Assembly: GCA_035079385.1 (NCBI GenBank)
Contig: JAVHKY010000053.1
Coordinates: forward strand, 3,720,001-3,784,000
Length of the DNA: 64,000 nt
Source of the DNA: Aspidiotus rigidus
Taxonomy: Eukaryota > Arthropoda > Insecta > Hemiptera > Diaspididae
Direction of reading: 5' to 3'
Position 1 is the first letter of the stretch, and each line of letters opens with the position of its first letter. The notes below the pieces were generated by a model. It worked only from the letters and a program-made list of their open reading frames with translations. It had not been told where the DNA came from and ran no database searches. Shown piece after piece: positions 25,146-35,590 of the stretch. Both the position numbers and the translations under genes were made by a program.

Positions 25146-26579
25146 ATCTATACTGATGGTGCTTTTTCCGAGCAACAGTAACCTACCAATTCGGAGGTGA
25201 GGGTAATCGACTGGCTTCGCAATGACAGTTTCAAGCGTTTTATTGATGTGAGATGTGAGGGCGGAGCCAGCCTGTGGATAAAATAATAAGTGGCCACAAT
25301 GTGCTGAACGATAAACCATGGATCGTGAGATCGGTGGTAATACGTTTGCGATGAATATTGAAGGAATACTTATTGTGCCAAATAGTGATCATAAGATCAT
25401 CAGAGAAATTGAGCATCTTCCTATACCTAGGTAAATGTCAATAGTAATGTCCTGTCGTTCAGGCAGTTCGTCAAAATGGGTGTTGGGAAAATGGCCGTCG
25501 ACAAAACGGATCGGGAATTTGTCCGATCACGCGCGCAGGAAATTACTTGAAATTCACTCAGAATGTGATAAATAGAAGCAATATATTAAAAATATTTTGG
25601 ACCACAGCATATCGCTATACAAAAGATACAACTCGTCGGATTTGCTGTAGGTACATTATTCGAAACCGTCCAATCTTTTTTTTTTTATTACATCCAACCG
25701 AAAAAAAAAATAGAAAAAATATGTACATATATAAATATGGAAAAAAAAAGCGACAACAATGATACTCTGATATAGCGATCCGTTGTGAGGACTGGAGCCG
25801 AGTTTGAGTTCATGTAGTAAGGGAGTATGATTTAAACGCTCTTTAAAAATTATAAAGAGTACAGTTATAAAATATATAAAAAAAAAGTTGGAAAAAGGAT
25901 GGCTATTGGGCCTTACCTTGAAGGAAAAATGGAAAAATTGATTCTAAATGTTGGGAAAGGAGGGGTAGGTCAGAAATAAATTTGAAAATGTATAAGAACA
26001 TCGAAAGGTTTTCAGATGACAGGAGTTCGCCGACTCTGAGAGGAGTAGAGATTCGGAATAATTTAAAACTTTTTAGGTGAGCGGGGAGTCGATTGTGTCC
26101 AAAACGAAGACGGCTGAATTACCAAACTTGACCCTTGTAGTTGAGGAGCAACTCGGTATCAACGAGATGCTTCTTCACAGAATTTGTGATTAGTGCCACA
26201 CTGAGGAAAAAACAACCATTTTTCTGAAAAATTTGGTAATATCACCTGAACCATATGCCTTCAATTTCATTGAACAAATGTTGCAATATTACCCTTGTAA
26301 TCATCAGCAAATTTTACGTTGTATCTACATAAGTAATCGACGAAGAAAAACGTATCAACGAGGATAATAAAATTTACGCCGCTTGCATGATAATATTCTT
26401 TATGACAAAGCTTCTTTAACGGGATTATAATTTTCAAGATAGGAGCGCATCTATTGCAACACAGTGTTTAAGATAATTTACTAGTAATCCTAAATCATCA
26501 TTACGGATCATGAGGAATGCCCTTTACAATGAGAATGTCGCACGAACCGTAAATTTTCCAAGAGAGATTAGAATCCGAG

Positions 26580-26613
26580 TATAAAAGCTCACACTCTCGT
26601 GCTAATCGGCAGT
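26580..26613 (+). promoter_or_regulatory. core promoter of the giant Cys-rich gene
   Basis: TATAAAAG lies at 26580-26587. An initiator-like GCAGTT has its A at 26611, 31 nt from the first T of the TATA box, the canonical spacing. The ATG at 26638 would leave a very short 5' UTR of about 27 nt. The strong TATA box and short leader suggest high, tissue-restricted expression. The spacing is observed; the expression level is inferred. Confidence 0.65.
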
Positions 26614-26637
26614 TTAACTTTGGATCTTTGATTCATC

Positions 26638-29600
26638 ATGAATTTACCGTACAGCTTCTTGATTTGTCTTTTCGCTCTTTCTTTTGTGGCTGTGCCCTCC
26701 GTCGGACGCAGTTTGCCAAGCGAAGAATCATGCGAGCCATGTAAAGATTCTTGCGAATCATGTGAGCCATCTTGTGCACCATGTGAAGAATCATGTGAGT
26801 CTTGCGCCACCACCACTACTACCACTTGTACTACAACCACTGAGCCATGTCAAGTTTCCTGTGAGGCATGTGTGGAATCCTGTGAGCCATGTGTAGAATC
26901 TTGCGATTCATGTGAACCGTCATGCAAGCCATGTGAAGAAACATGTGAGTCCTGCGCCACCACCACTACTACTACTTGTACTACAACCACTGAGCCATGT
27001 TCCTGTGAGCCCTGTGAAGACTCCTGTGAGCCATGTGTAGAATCTTGTGATTCATGTGCACCATCATGTGAACCATGTGAGGAAACATGTGAGTCCTGCG
27101 CCACGACCACTACTACTACTTGTACTACAACCACTGAGCCATGTGAAGTTTCTTGTGAGGCCTGTGTGGAATCCTGCGAGCCATGTGTAGAATCTTGTGA
27201 TTCATGTGCACCATCATGTGAACCATGTGAGGAAACATGTGAAGAAACATGTGAGTCCTGCGCCACCACCACTACTACTACTTGTACTACAACCACTGAG
27301 CCATGTTCCTGCGAGCCCTGTGAAGCCACCTGTGCGCCATGTGACGATACCTGTGCGCCATGTGAAGACTCCTGTGGGCCATGCGTAGAATCTTGTGATT
27401 CATGTGCACCATCATGTGAACCATGTGAGGAAACATGTGAGTCCTGCGCCACGACCACTACTACTACTTGTACTACAACCACTGAGCCATGTGAAGTTTC
27501 TTGTGAGGCCTGTGTGGAATCCTGCGAGCCATGTGTAGAATCTTGTGATTCATGTGCACCATCATGTGAACCATGTGAGGAAACATGTGAAGAAACATGT
27601 GAGTCCTGCGCCACCACCACTACTACTACTTGTACTACAACCACTGAGCCATGTTCCTGCGAGCCCTGTGAAGCCACCTGTGCGCCATGTGACGACACCT
27701 GTGCGCCATGTGAAGACTCCTGTGGGCCATGCGTAGAATCTTGTGATTCATGTGCACCATCATGTGAACCATGTGAGGAAACATGTGAAGAAACATGTGA
27801 GTCCTGCGCCACCACTACTACTACTTGTACTACAACAACTGAGCCATGTTCCTGTGAGCCCTGTGAAGACACCTGTGCGCCATGTGAAGACTCCTGTGAG
27901 CCATGTGTAGAATCTTGTGATTCATGTGCACCATCATGTGAACCATGTGAGGAAACATGTGAAGAAACATGTGAGTCCTGCGCCACCACCACTACTACTA
28001 CTTGTACTACAACCACTGAGCCATGTTCCTGTGAGCCCTGTGAAGACTCCTGTGAGCCATGTGTAGAATCTTGTGATTCATGTGCACCATCATGTGAACC
28101 ATGTGAGGAAACATGTGAGTCCTGCGCCACGACCACTACTACTACTTGTACTACAACCACTGAGCCATGTGAAGTTTCTTGTGAGGCCTGTGTGGAATCC
28201 TGCGAGCCATGTGTAGAATCTTGTGATTCATGTGCACCATCATGTGAACCATGTGAGGAAACATGTGAAGAAACATGTGAGTCCTGCGCCACCACCACTA
28301 CTACTACTTGTACTACAACCACTGAGCCATGTTCCTGCGAGCCCTGTGAAGACACCTGTGCGCCATGTGAAGACTCCTGTGAGCCATGTGTAGAATCTTG
28401 TGATTCATGTGCACCATCATGTGAACCATGTGAGGAAACATGTGAAGAAACATGTGAGTCCTGCGCCACCACCACTACTACTACTTGTACTACAACCACT
28501 GAGCCATGTTCCTGTGAGCCCTGTGAAGACACCTGTGCGCCATGTGAAGACGCCTGTGAGCCATGTGTAGAATCTTGTGATTCATGTGCACCATCATGTG
28601 AACCATGTGAGGAAAAATGTGAAGAAACATGTGAGTCTTGCGCCACCACCACTACTACTACTTGTACTACAACCACTGAGCCATGTTCCTGTGAGCCCTG
28701 TGAAGACTCCTGCGAGCCCTGTGACGACACCTGTGCGCCATGTGAAGACTCCTGTGAGCCATGTGTAGAATCTTGTGATTCATGTGCACCATCATGTGAA
28801 CCATGTGAGGAAACATGTGAGTCCTGCGCCACCACCACTACTACTACTTGTACTACAACCACTGAGCCATGTTCCTGCGAGCCCTGTGAAGACACCTGTG
28901 CGCCATGTGAAGACTCCTGTGAGCCATGTGTAGAATCTTGTGATTCATGTGCACCATCATGTGAACCATGTGAGGAAACATGTGAAGAAACATGTGAGTC
29001 CTGCGCCACCACCACTACTACTACTTGTACTACAACCACTGAGCCATGTTCCTGTGAGCCCTGTGAAGACTCCTGCGAGCCCTGTGAAGACATCTGTGCG
29101 TCATGTGAAGACTCCTGTGAGCCATGTGTAGAATCTTGTGATTCATGTGCACCATCATGTGAACCATGTGAGGAAACATGTGAAGAAACATGTGAGTCCT
29201 GCGCCACCACCACTACTACTACTTGTACTACAACCACTGAGCCATGTTCCTGTGAGCCCTGTGAAGACACCTGTGCGCCATGTGAAGACTCCTGTGAGCC
29301 ATGTGTAGAATCTTGTGATTCATGTGCACCATCATGTGAACCATGTGAGGAAACATGTGAAGAAACATGTGAGTCCTGCGCCACCACCACTACTACTACT
29401 TGTACTACAACCACTGAGCCATGTTCCTGTGAGCCCTGTGAAGACTCCTGCGAGCCCTGTGAAGACTCCTGCGAGCCCTGTGAAGACATCTGTGCGTCAT
29501 GTGAAGACTCCTGTGAGCCATGTGTAGAATCTTGTGATTCATGTGCACCATCATGTGAACCATGTGAGGAAACATGTGAAGAAACATGTGAGTCCTGCGC

Positions 29601-32600
29601 CACCACCACTACTACTACTTGTACTACAACCACTGAGCCATGTTCCTGTGAGCCCTGTGAAGACTCCTGTGAGCCATGTGTAGAATCTTGTGATTCATGT
29701 GCACCATCATGTGAACCATGTGAGGAAACATGTGAGTCCTGCGCCACGACCACTACTACTACTTGTACTGCAACCACTGACCCATGTGAAGTTTCTTGTG
29801 AGGCCTGTGTGGAATCCTGCGAGCCATGTGTAGAATCTTGTGATTCATGTGCACCATCATGTGAACCATGTGAGGAAACATGTGAAGAAACATGTGAGTC
29901 CTGCGCCACCACCACTACTACTACTTGTACTACAACCACTGAGCCATGTTCCTGTGAGCCCTGTGAAGACTCCTGCGAGCCCTGTGACGACACCTGTGCG
30001 CCATGTGAAGACTCCTGTGAGCCATGTGTAGAATCTTGTGATTCGTGTGCACCATCATGTGAATCATGTGAGGAAACATGTGAGTCCTGCGCCACGACCA
30101 CTACTACTACTTGTACTACAACCACTGAGCCATGTGAAGTTTCTTGTGAGGCCTGTGTGGAATCCTGCGAGCCATGTGTAGAATCTTGTGATTCATGTGC
30201 ACCATCATGTGAACCATGTGAGGAAACATGTGAAGAAACATGTGAGTCCTGCTCCACCACCACTACTACTACTTGTACTACAACCACTGAGCCATGTTCC
30301 TGCGAGCCCTGTGAAGACACCTGTGCGCCATGTGAAGACTCCTGTGAGCCATGTGTAGAATCTTGTGATTCATATGCACCATCATGTGAACCATGTGAGG
30401 AAACATGTGAAGAAACATGTGAGTCCTGCGCCACCACCACTACTACTACTTGTACTACAACCACTGAGCCATGTTCCTGTGAGCCCTGTGAAGACACCTG
30501 TGCGCCATGTGAAGACGCCTGTGAGCCATGTGTAGAATCTTGTGATTCATGTGCACCATCATGTGAACCATGTGAGGAAAAATGTGAAGAAACATGTGAG
30601 TCTTGCGCCACCACCACTACTACTACTTGTACTACAACCACTGAGCCATGTTCCTGTGAGCCCTGTGAAGACACCTGTGCGCCATGTGAAGACGCCTGTG
30701 AGCCATGTGTAGAATCTTGTGATTCATGTGCACCATCATGTGAACCATGTGAGGAAAAATGTGAAGAAACATGTGAGTCTTGCGCCACCACCACTACTAC
30801 TACTTGTACTACAACCACTGAGCCATGTTCCTGTGAGCCCTGTGAAGACTCCTGCGAGCCCTGTGACGACACCTGTGCGCCATGTGAAGACTCCTGTGAG
30901 CCATGTGTAGAATCTTGTGATTCATGTGCACCATCATGTGAACCATGTGAGGAAACATGTGAGTCCTGCGCCACCACCACTACTACTACTTGTACTACAA
31001 CCACTGAGCCATGTTCCTGCGAGCCCTGTGAAGACACCTGTGCGCCATGTGAAGACTCCTGTGAGCCATGTGTAGAATCTTGTGATTCATGTGCACCATC
31101 ATGTGAACCATGTGAGGAAACATGTGAAGAAACATGTGAGTCCTGCGCCACCACCACTACTACTACTTGTACTACAACCACTGAGCCATGTTCCTGTGAG
31201 CCCTGTGAAGACTCCTGCGAGCCCTGTGAAGACACCTGTGCGTCATGTGAAGACTCCTGTGAGCCATGTGTAGAATCTTGTGATTCATGTGCACCATCAT
31301 GTGAACCATGTGAGGAAACATGTGAAGAAACATGTGAGTCCTGCGCCACCACCACTACTACTACTTGTACTACAACCACTGAGCCATGTTCCTGTGAGCC
31401 CTGTGAAGACTCCTGTGAGCCATGTGTAGAATCTTGTGATTCATGTGCACCATCATGTGAACCATGTGAGGAAACATGTGAGTCCTGCGCCACCACCACT
31501 ACTACTACTTGTACTACAACCACTGAGCCATGTTCCTGTGAGCCCTGTGAAGACTCCTGCGAGCCCTGTGACGACACCTGTGCGCCATGTGAAGACTCCT
31601 GTGAGCCATGTGTAGAATCTTGTGATTCGTGTGCACCATCATGTGAAACATGTGAGGAAACATGTGAGTCCTGCGCCACGACCACTACTACTACTTGTAC
31701 TACAACCACTGAGCCATGTGAAGTTTCTTGTGAGGCCTGTGTGGAATCCTGCGAGCCATGTGTAGAATCTTGTGATTCATGTGCACCATCATGTGAACCA
31801 TGTGAGGAAACATGTGAAGAAACATGTGAGTCCTGCGCCACCACCACTACTACTACTTGTACTACAACCACTGAGCCATGTTCCTGTGAGCCCTGTGAAG
31901 ACTCCTGTGAGCCATGTGTAGAATCTTGTGATTCATGTGCACCATCATGTGAACCATGTGAGGAAACATGTGAGTCCTGCGCCACCACCACTACTACTAC
32001 TTGTACTACAACCACTGAGCCATGTTCCTGCGAGCCCTGTGAAGCCACCTGTGCGCCATGTGACGATACCTGTGCGCCATGTGAAGACTCCTGTGGGCCA
32101 TGCGTAGAATCTTGTGATTCATGTGCACCATCATGTGAACCATGTGAGGAAACATGTGAAGAAACATGTGAGTCCTGCGCCACCACTACTACTACTTGTA
32201 CTACAACAACTGAGCCATGTTCCTGTGAGCCCTGTGAAGACACCTGTGCGCCATGTGAAGACTCCTGTGAGCCATGTGTAGAATCTTGTGATTCATGTGC
32301 ACCATCATGTGAACCATGTGAGGAAACATGTGAAGAAACATGTGAGTCCTGCGCCACCACCACTACTACTACTTGTACTACAACCACTGAGCCATGTTCC
32401 TGTGAGCCCTGTGAAGACTCCTGCGAGCCCTGTGACGACACCTGTGCGCCATGTGAAGACTCCTGTGAGCCATGTGTAGAATCTTGTGATTCGTGTGCAC
32501 CATCATGTGAAACATGTGAGGAAACATGTGAGTCCTGCGCCACGACCACTACTACTACTTGTACTACAACCACTGAGCCATGTGAAGTTTCTTGTGAGGC

Positions 32601-33912
32601 CTGTGTGGAATCCTGCGAGCCATGTGTAGAATCTTGTGATTCATGTGCACCATCATGTGAACCATGTGAGGAAAAATGTGAAGAAACATGTGAGTCTTGC
32701 GCCACCACCACTACTACTACTTGTACTACAACCACTGAGCCATGTTCCTGTCAGCCCTGTGAAGACTCCTGCGAGCCCTGTGACGACACCTGTGCGCCAT
32801 GTGAAGACTCCTGTGAGCCATGTGTAGAATCTTGTGATTCATGTGCACCATTATGTGAACCATGTGAGGAAACATGTGAGTCCTGCGCCACCACCACTAC
32901 TACTACTTGTACTACAACAACTGAGCCATGTTCCTGTGAGCCCTGTGAAGACACCTGTGCGCCATGTGAAGACTCCTGTGAGCCATGTGAAGACTCCTGT
33001 GAGCCATGTGTAGAATCTTGTGATTCATGTGCACCATCATGTGAACCATGTGAGGAAACATGTCAAGAAACATGTGAGTCCTGCGCCACCACTACTACTA
33101 CTTGTACTACAACAACTGAGCCATGTTCCTGTGAGCCCTGTGAAGACACCTGTGCGCCATGTGAAGACTCCTGTGAGCCATGTGTAGAATCTTGTGATTC
33201 ATGTGCACCACCATGTGAACCATGTGAGGAAACATGTGAAGAAACATGTGAGTCCTGCGCCACCACCACTACTACTACTTGTACTACAACCACTGAGCCA
33301 TGTTCCTGTGAGCCCTGTGAAGACTCCTGCGAGCCCTGTGACGACACCTGTGCGCCATGTGAAGACTCCTGTGAGCCATGTGTAGAATCTTGTGATTCGT
33401 GTGCACCATCATGTGAAACATGTGAGGAAACATGTGAAGAAACATGTGAGTCCTGCGCCACCACCACTACTACTACTTGTACTACAACCACTGAGCCATG
33501 TGAAGTTTCTTGTGAGGCCTGTGTGGAATCCTGCGAGCCATGTGTAGAATCTTGTGATTCATGTGCACCATCATGTGAACCATGTGAGGAAACATGTGAA
33601 GAAACATGTGAGTCCTGCGCCACCCCTACTACTACTACTTGTACTACAACCACTGAGCCATGTTCCTGTGAGCCCTGTGAAGACACCTGTGCGCCATGTG
33701 AAGACTCCTGTGAGCCATGTGTAGAATCTTGTGATTCATGTGCACCATCATGTGAGGAAACATGTGAGTCTTGCGCCACCACCACTACTACTACTTGTAC
33801 TACATCCACTGACCCATGTGAAGATTCTTGCGATTCATGTAAACCATGTGAAGAAACATGTGATTCCAACCCTACCATCACTACTACTACATCTACTACA
33901 ATATCCACTTAG
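26638..33912 (+). CDS. giant secreted Cys/Thr/Glu-rich tandem-repeat protein, 2,424 aa
   Basis: A single uninterrupted exon of 2,424 codons from ATG to TAG. Residues 1 to about 24 (MNLPYSFLICLFALSFVAVP) form a clear signal peptide. The mature protein is 41 tandem units of about 48-73 residues. Each unit is a run of C-x2-C-x3-C motifs (CEPCEDSC, CAPSCEPC, CEETC) closed by a Thr block (CATTTTTTC, TTTTEPC). Cysteine is about a quarter of residues, with Thr and Glu/Asp the other main classes. Basic and aromatic residues are nearly absent, so the protein is strongly acidic. The Thr blocks could be O-glycosylated, and the cysteines could form dense disulfides or bind metal. It ends in a degenerate unit and a Thr/Ser tail. 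I do not recognise a named family. Plausible roles are an extracellular structural material such as a glandular secretion, sheath, silk or egg coat. It sits next to two genes for smaller secreted Cys-rich proteins. Translation in other frames gives long shadow ORFs that should not be counted. Confidence 0.88.
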   Translation: MNLPYSFLICLFALSFVAVPSVGRSLPSEESCEPCKDSCESCEPSCAPCEESCESCATTTTTTCTTTTEPCQVSCEACVESCEPCVESCDSCEPSCKPCEETCESCATTTTTTCTTTTEPCSCEPCEDSCEPCVESCDSCAPSCEPCEETCESCATTTTTTCTTTTEPCEVSCEACVESCEPCVESCDSCAPSCEPCEETCEETCESCATTTTTTCTTTTEPCSCEPCEATCAPCDDTCAPCEDSCGPCVESCDSCAPSCEPCEETCESCATTTTTTCTTTTEPCEVSCEACVESCEPCVESCDSCAPSCEPCEETCEETCESCATTTTTTCTTTTEPCSCEPCEATCAPCDDTCAPCEDSCGPCVESCDSCAPSCEPCEETCEETCESCATTTTTCTTTTEPCSCEPCEDTCAPCEDSCEPCVESCDSCAPSCEPCEETCEETCESCATTTTTTCTTTTEPCSCEPCEDSCEPCVESCDSCAPSCEPCEETCESCATTTTTTCTTTTEPCEVSCEACVESCEPCVESCDSCAPSCEPCEETCEETCESCATTTTTTCTTTTEPCSCEPCEDTCAPCEDSCEPCVESCDSCAPSCEPCEETCEETCESCATTTTTTCTTTTEPCSCEPCEDTCAPCEDACEPCVESCDSCAPSCEPCEEKCEETCESCATTTTTTCTTTTEPCSCEPCEDSCEPCDDTCAPCEDSCEPCVESCDSCAPSCEPCEETCESCATTTTTTCTTTTEPCSCEPCEDTCAPCEDSCEPCVESCDSCAPSCEPCEETCEETCESCATTTTTTCTTTTEPCSCEPCEDSCEPCEDICASCEDSCEPCVESCDSCAPSCEPCEETCEETCESCATTTTTTCTTTTEPCSCEPCEDTCAPCEDSCEPCVESCDSCAPSCEPCEETCEETCESCATTTTTTCTTTTEPCSCEPCEDSCEPCEDSCEPCEDICASCEDSCEPCVESCDSCAPSCEPCEETCEETCESCATTTTTTCTTTTEPCSCEPCEDSCEPCVESCDSCAPSCEPCEETCESCATTTTTTCTATTDPCEVSCEACVESCEPCVESCDSCAPSCEPCEETCEETCESCATTTTTTCTTTTEPCSCEPCEDSCEPCDDTCAPCEDSCEPCVESCDSCAPSCESCEETCESCATTTTTTCTTTTEPCEVSCEACVESCEPCVESCDSCAPSCEPCEETCEETCESCSTTTTTTCTTTTEPCSCEPCEDTCAPCEDSCEPCVESCDSYAPSCEPCEETCEETCESCATTTTTTCTTTTEPCSCEPCEDTCAPCEDACEPCVESCDSCAPSCEPCEEKCEETCESCATTTTTTCTTTTEPCSCEPCEDTCAPCEDACEPCVESCDSCAPSCEPCEEKCEETCESCATTTTTTCTTTTEPCSCEPCEDSCEPCDDTCAPCEDSCEPCVESCDSCAPSCEPCEETCESCATTTTTTCTTTTEPCSCEPCEDTCAPCEDSCEPCVESCDSCAPSCEPCEETCEETCESCATTTTTTCTTTTEPCSCEPCEDSCEPCEDTCASCEDSCEPCVESCDSCAPSCEPCEETCEETCESCATTTTTTCTTTTEPCSCEPCEDSCEPCVESCDSCAPSCEPCEETCESCATTTTTTCTTTTEPCSCEPCEDSCEPCDDTCAPCEDSCEPCVESCDSCAPSCETCEETCESCATTTTTTCTTTTEPCEVSCEACVESCEPCVESCDSCAPSCEPCEETCEETCESCATTTTTTCTTTTEPCSCEPCEDSCEPCVESCDSCAPSCEPCEETCESCATTTTTTCTTTTEPCSCEPCEATCAPCDDTCAPCEDSCGPCVESCDSCAPSCEPCEETCEETCESCATTTTTCTTTTEPCSCEPCEDTCAPCEDSCEPCVESCDSCAPSCEPCEETCEETCESCATTTTTTCTTTTEPCSCEPCEDSCEPCDDTCAPCEDSCEPCVESCDSCAPSCETCEETCESCATTTTTTCTTTTEPCEVSCEACVESCEPCVESCDSCAPSCEPCEEKCEETCESCATTTTTTCTTTTEPCSCQPCEDSCEPCDDTCAPCEDSCEPCVESCDSCAPLCEPCEETCESCATTTTTTCTTTTEPCSCEPCEDTCAPCEDSCEPCEDSCEPCVESCDSCAPSCEPCEETCQETCESCATTTTTCTTTTEPCSCEPCEDTCAPCEDSCEPCVESCDSCAPPCEPCEETCEETCESCATTTTTTCTTTTEPCSCEPCEDSCEPCDDTCAPCEDSCEPCVESCDSCAPSCETCEETCEETCESCATTTTTTCTTTTEPCEVSCEACVESCEPCVESCDSCAPSCEPCEETCEETCESCATPTTTTCTTTTEPCSCEPCEDTCAPCEDSCEPCVESCDSCAPSCEETCESCATTTTTTCTTSTDPCEDSCDSCKPCEETCDSNPTITTTTSTTIST
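26776..33819 (+). repeat. coding minisatellite, 41 units of about 144-219 bp
   Basis: Unit ends fall at each 'actgagccatgt', for example 26850, 27000, 27144, 27306, 27492, 27654, 28509, 28686, 30474, 30651, 30828, 33663 and 33819. Two leader types exist. One opens SCEPCE and the other EVSCEACVESC. Optional modules (CAPCDDTC, a second CEET, EDICAS) make units differ by multiples of 3 nt, so the frame is kept. Units ending at 28686, 30651 and 30828 look identical over 177 bp, showing recent copying. Confidence 0.9.
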
Positions 33913-34010
33913 ATTGGTGTAGAATCCTTCGAGCCGTGTTGTGAGTAGTGTGAGTCTGGCATCACCTCTTGCACTACAAGAATATGCGTACCATCATAGG
34001 AAGAATTTTT
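33913..34010 (+). pseudogene. decayed coding repeat downstream of the stop
   Basis: In the same frame after the TAG, the sequence still reads VESFEPCCE, stop, CESGITSCTT, CVPS, stop. This is a worn copy of the repeat unit, so the coding array once extended further right and was shortened by the present stop. Confidence 0.65.
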
Positions 34011-34247
34011 CAAGCAATGGAATGAATTGTTCGAGCCTGTTAGAAATCTAGTGAGCTAGTTTGCAAATTTATTTAGAAATTGGTAGGAGCATACTTCATG
34101 ATATTTCAAATCATGTAAATCTCGTAACGCTGTGATTTGTACATGTAGCCTAGAATCACAATTATTATGAATCAGATACCTTGTTATTCCACTTTCTTGA
34201 TGTTATTTGGAGAATTTTCTCGTAGATGGTACAACACGCATCATGTA

Positions 34248-34253
34248 ATTAAA
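34248..34253 (+). terminator. possible poly(A) signal of the giant gene
   Basis: ATTAAA lies about 336 nt after the stop. I saw no AATAAA closer. This is a weak, position-only assignment. Confidence 0.25.
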
Positions 34254-34551
34254 ATGTATAGAAAATTGAAATCTGTGCGCGTTATTGCCCGTCGATGTTG
34301 TATTTTTACTACAGCTCTGTTCTTTAGGACGGATGTAAGAGCACCGCTCTTGTTTCTTTCTCGTCCAACATTTAGGTTGATTATCTGGCGTTTGTATTTC
34401 AGTTGTTATATTGAGTGCAGTGGGCTTCTATGGTTGTAATCTTCCATAACCAGATATAACTGTAATTTTAGTGAAATGTACGGTTTTTGTATCCAACTAA
34501 TTTCGATATATTGTATCTCTAGGATCTCTTCTCACTAAATTTCTGCAAAGA

Positions 34552-34583
<32 letters not shown>

Positions 34584-34598
34584 TTTTTTTTTTTTTTT
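34552..34598. repeat. (ATT)n microsatellite followed by poly-T
   Basis: About ten ATT triplets are followed by roughly 16 T. Confidence 0.85.
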
Positions 34599-34603
34599 CA
34601 AGA

Positions 34604-35590
34604 GGGGTAGGCGTATAGGTCGGTTCTATGAGTTACAAAACTTCAGGTTGAAAATTTAGTATAAAACTAGTATAAAAGTCTTATACACTGCACTGGATGA
34701 AAAACTCGGTGTTCCGTAAATACGCCCCTGTCTGCTACCACAGCACTACACTATAGTATTGCAATGTACACGTGATTCTGCAGGGTTCCTTTCACTTCTC
34801 ATGACACAAGCACCAACTTGCCGTATAATACTGAAGTACAGACAGCCTGTGTTTGTTTATCTCCTAAAATTTTAAAATTAGGCATTGTGCTTAAATCCTA
34901 TACCAAATTGTTCCACATTCTAACTTATTCTATTCTAAACATCGTCCTGTTAAGACGACTTAAACATCCTCACCATACCTCTCACCTCCCCTCCCATTAA
35001 TCCATTCTTGCTCATCTCTAATTCCCTAACATCACTTAATGCCATCTCCGGCCGCTCTTGTTTTCTTCCACTCGTAAATTGAATTCACGCTCTTATCACT
35101 ACCTCCTATACTAACTCTATTTCAATGTTCTTCACCTGGGAACTCAGGCACGAGAACATTCGAAAAAAATCAACAATGTAGCGAAACGAGCAACGAATCA
35201 CCCACTCATCTCTCAATCTCTCTTCCCTTCTCTAAAACTCTGACCTCTCCAAACACTTGAATAAATACGTCATCGAAGCCTAGTTCATTGGTATAACTTC
35301 AAATCTCAAAGAAATAAGCTCCCGTTTCCTGAGATTCCTTAAATTAATCCACTCGCAAAGAAGAAATAATTAACACTCGCCTCAAAATCGATCAAACAAG
35401 ACTCCCCCAAACCCATTGCGTCTTTTATCTTATCCCTCTTCCATGTTCTCATCGTGAAACTGATCCCCATCCCTCCTCCTGTGAATTCAACACATCTGAT
35501 CCAGGCCCAAATCAGCCTCTCTCCCGTACTCTTTACTCATTCCTTGAAACCACATGGAGTCAATATCTCCATTTTCTTAACATCTAGACG
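34604..35590. other. intergenic, nothing firm
   Basis: A C/T-rich plus strand with short open frames only. It may be an old transposon remnant, but no motif was recognised. Confidence 0.3.

Noticed and set aside
26850..32735. 1,961-codon open frame on the minus strand opposite the giant gene
   Set aside because: It is the mirror of the coding repeat: the repeated codons have no stop in this antisense frame. It has no promoter or signal peptide, and its content (VVVVQVVVVVVAQDSH) is a direct complement of the Thr/Cys blocks.
27197..33922. Many 63-codon plus-strand frames beginning MIHVHHHVNHV
   Set aside because: They are out-of-frame readings of each repeat unit inside the real gene and stop once per unit.
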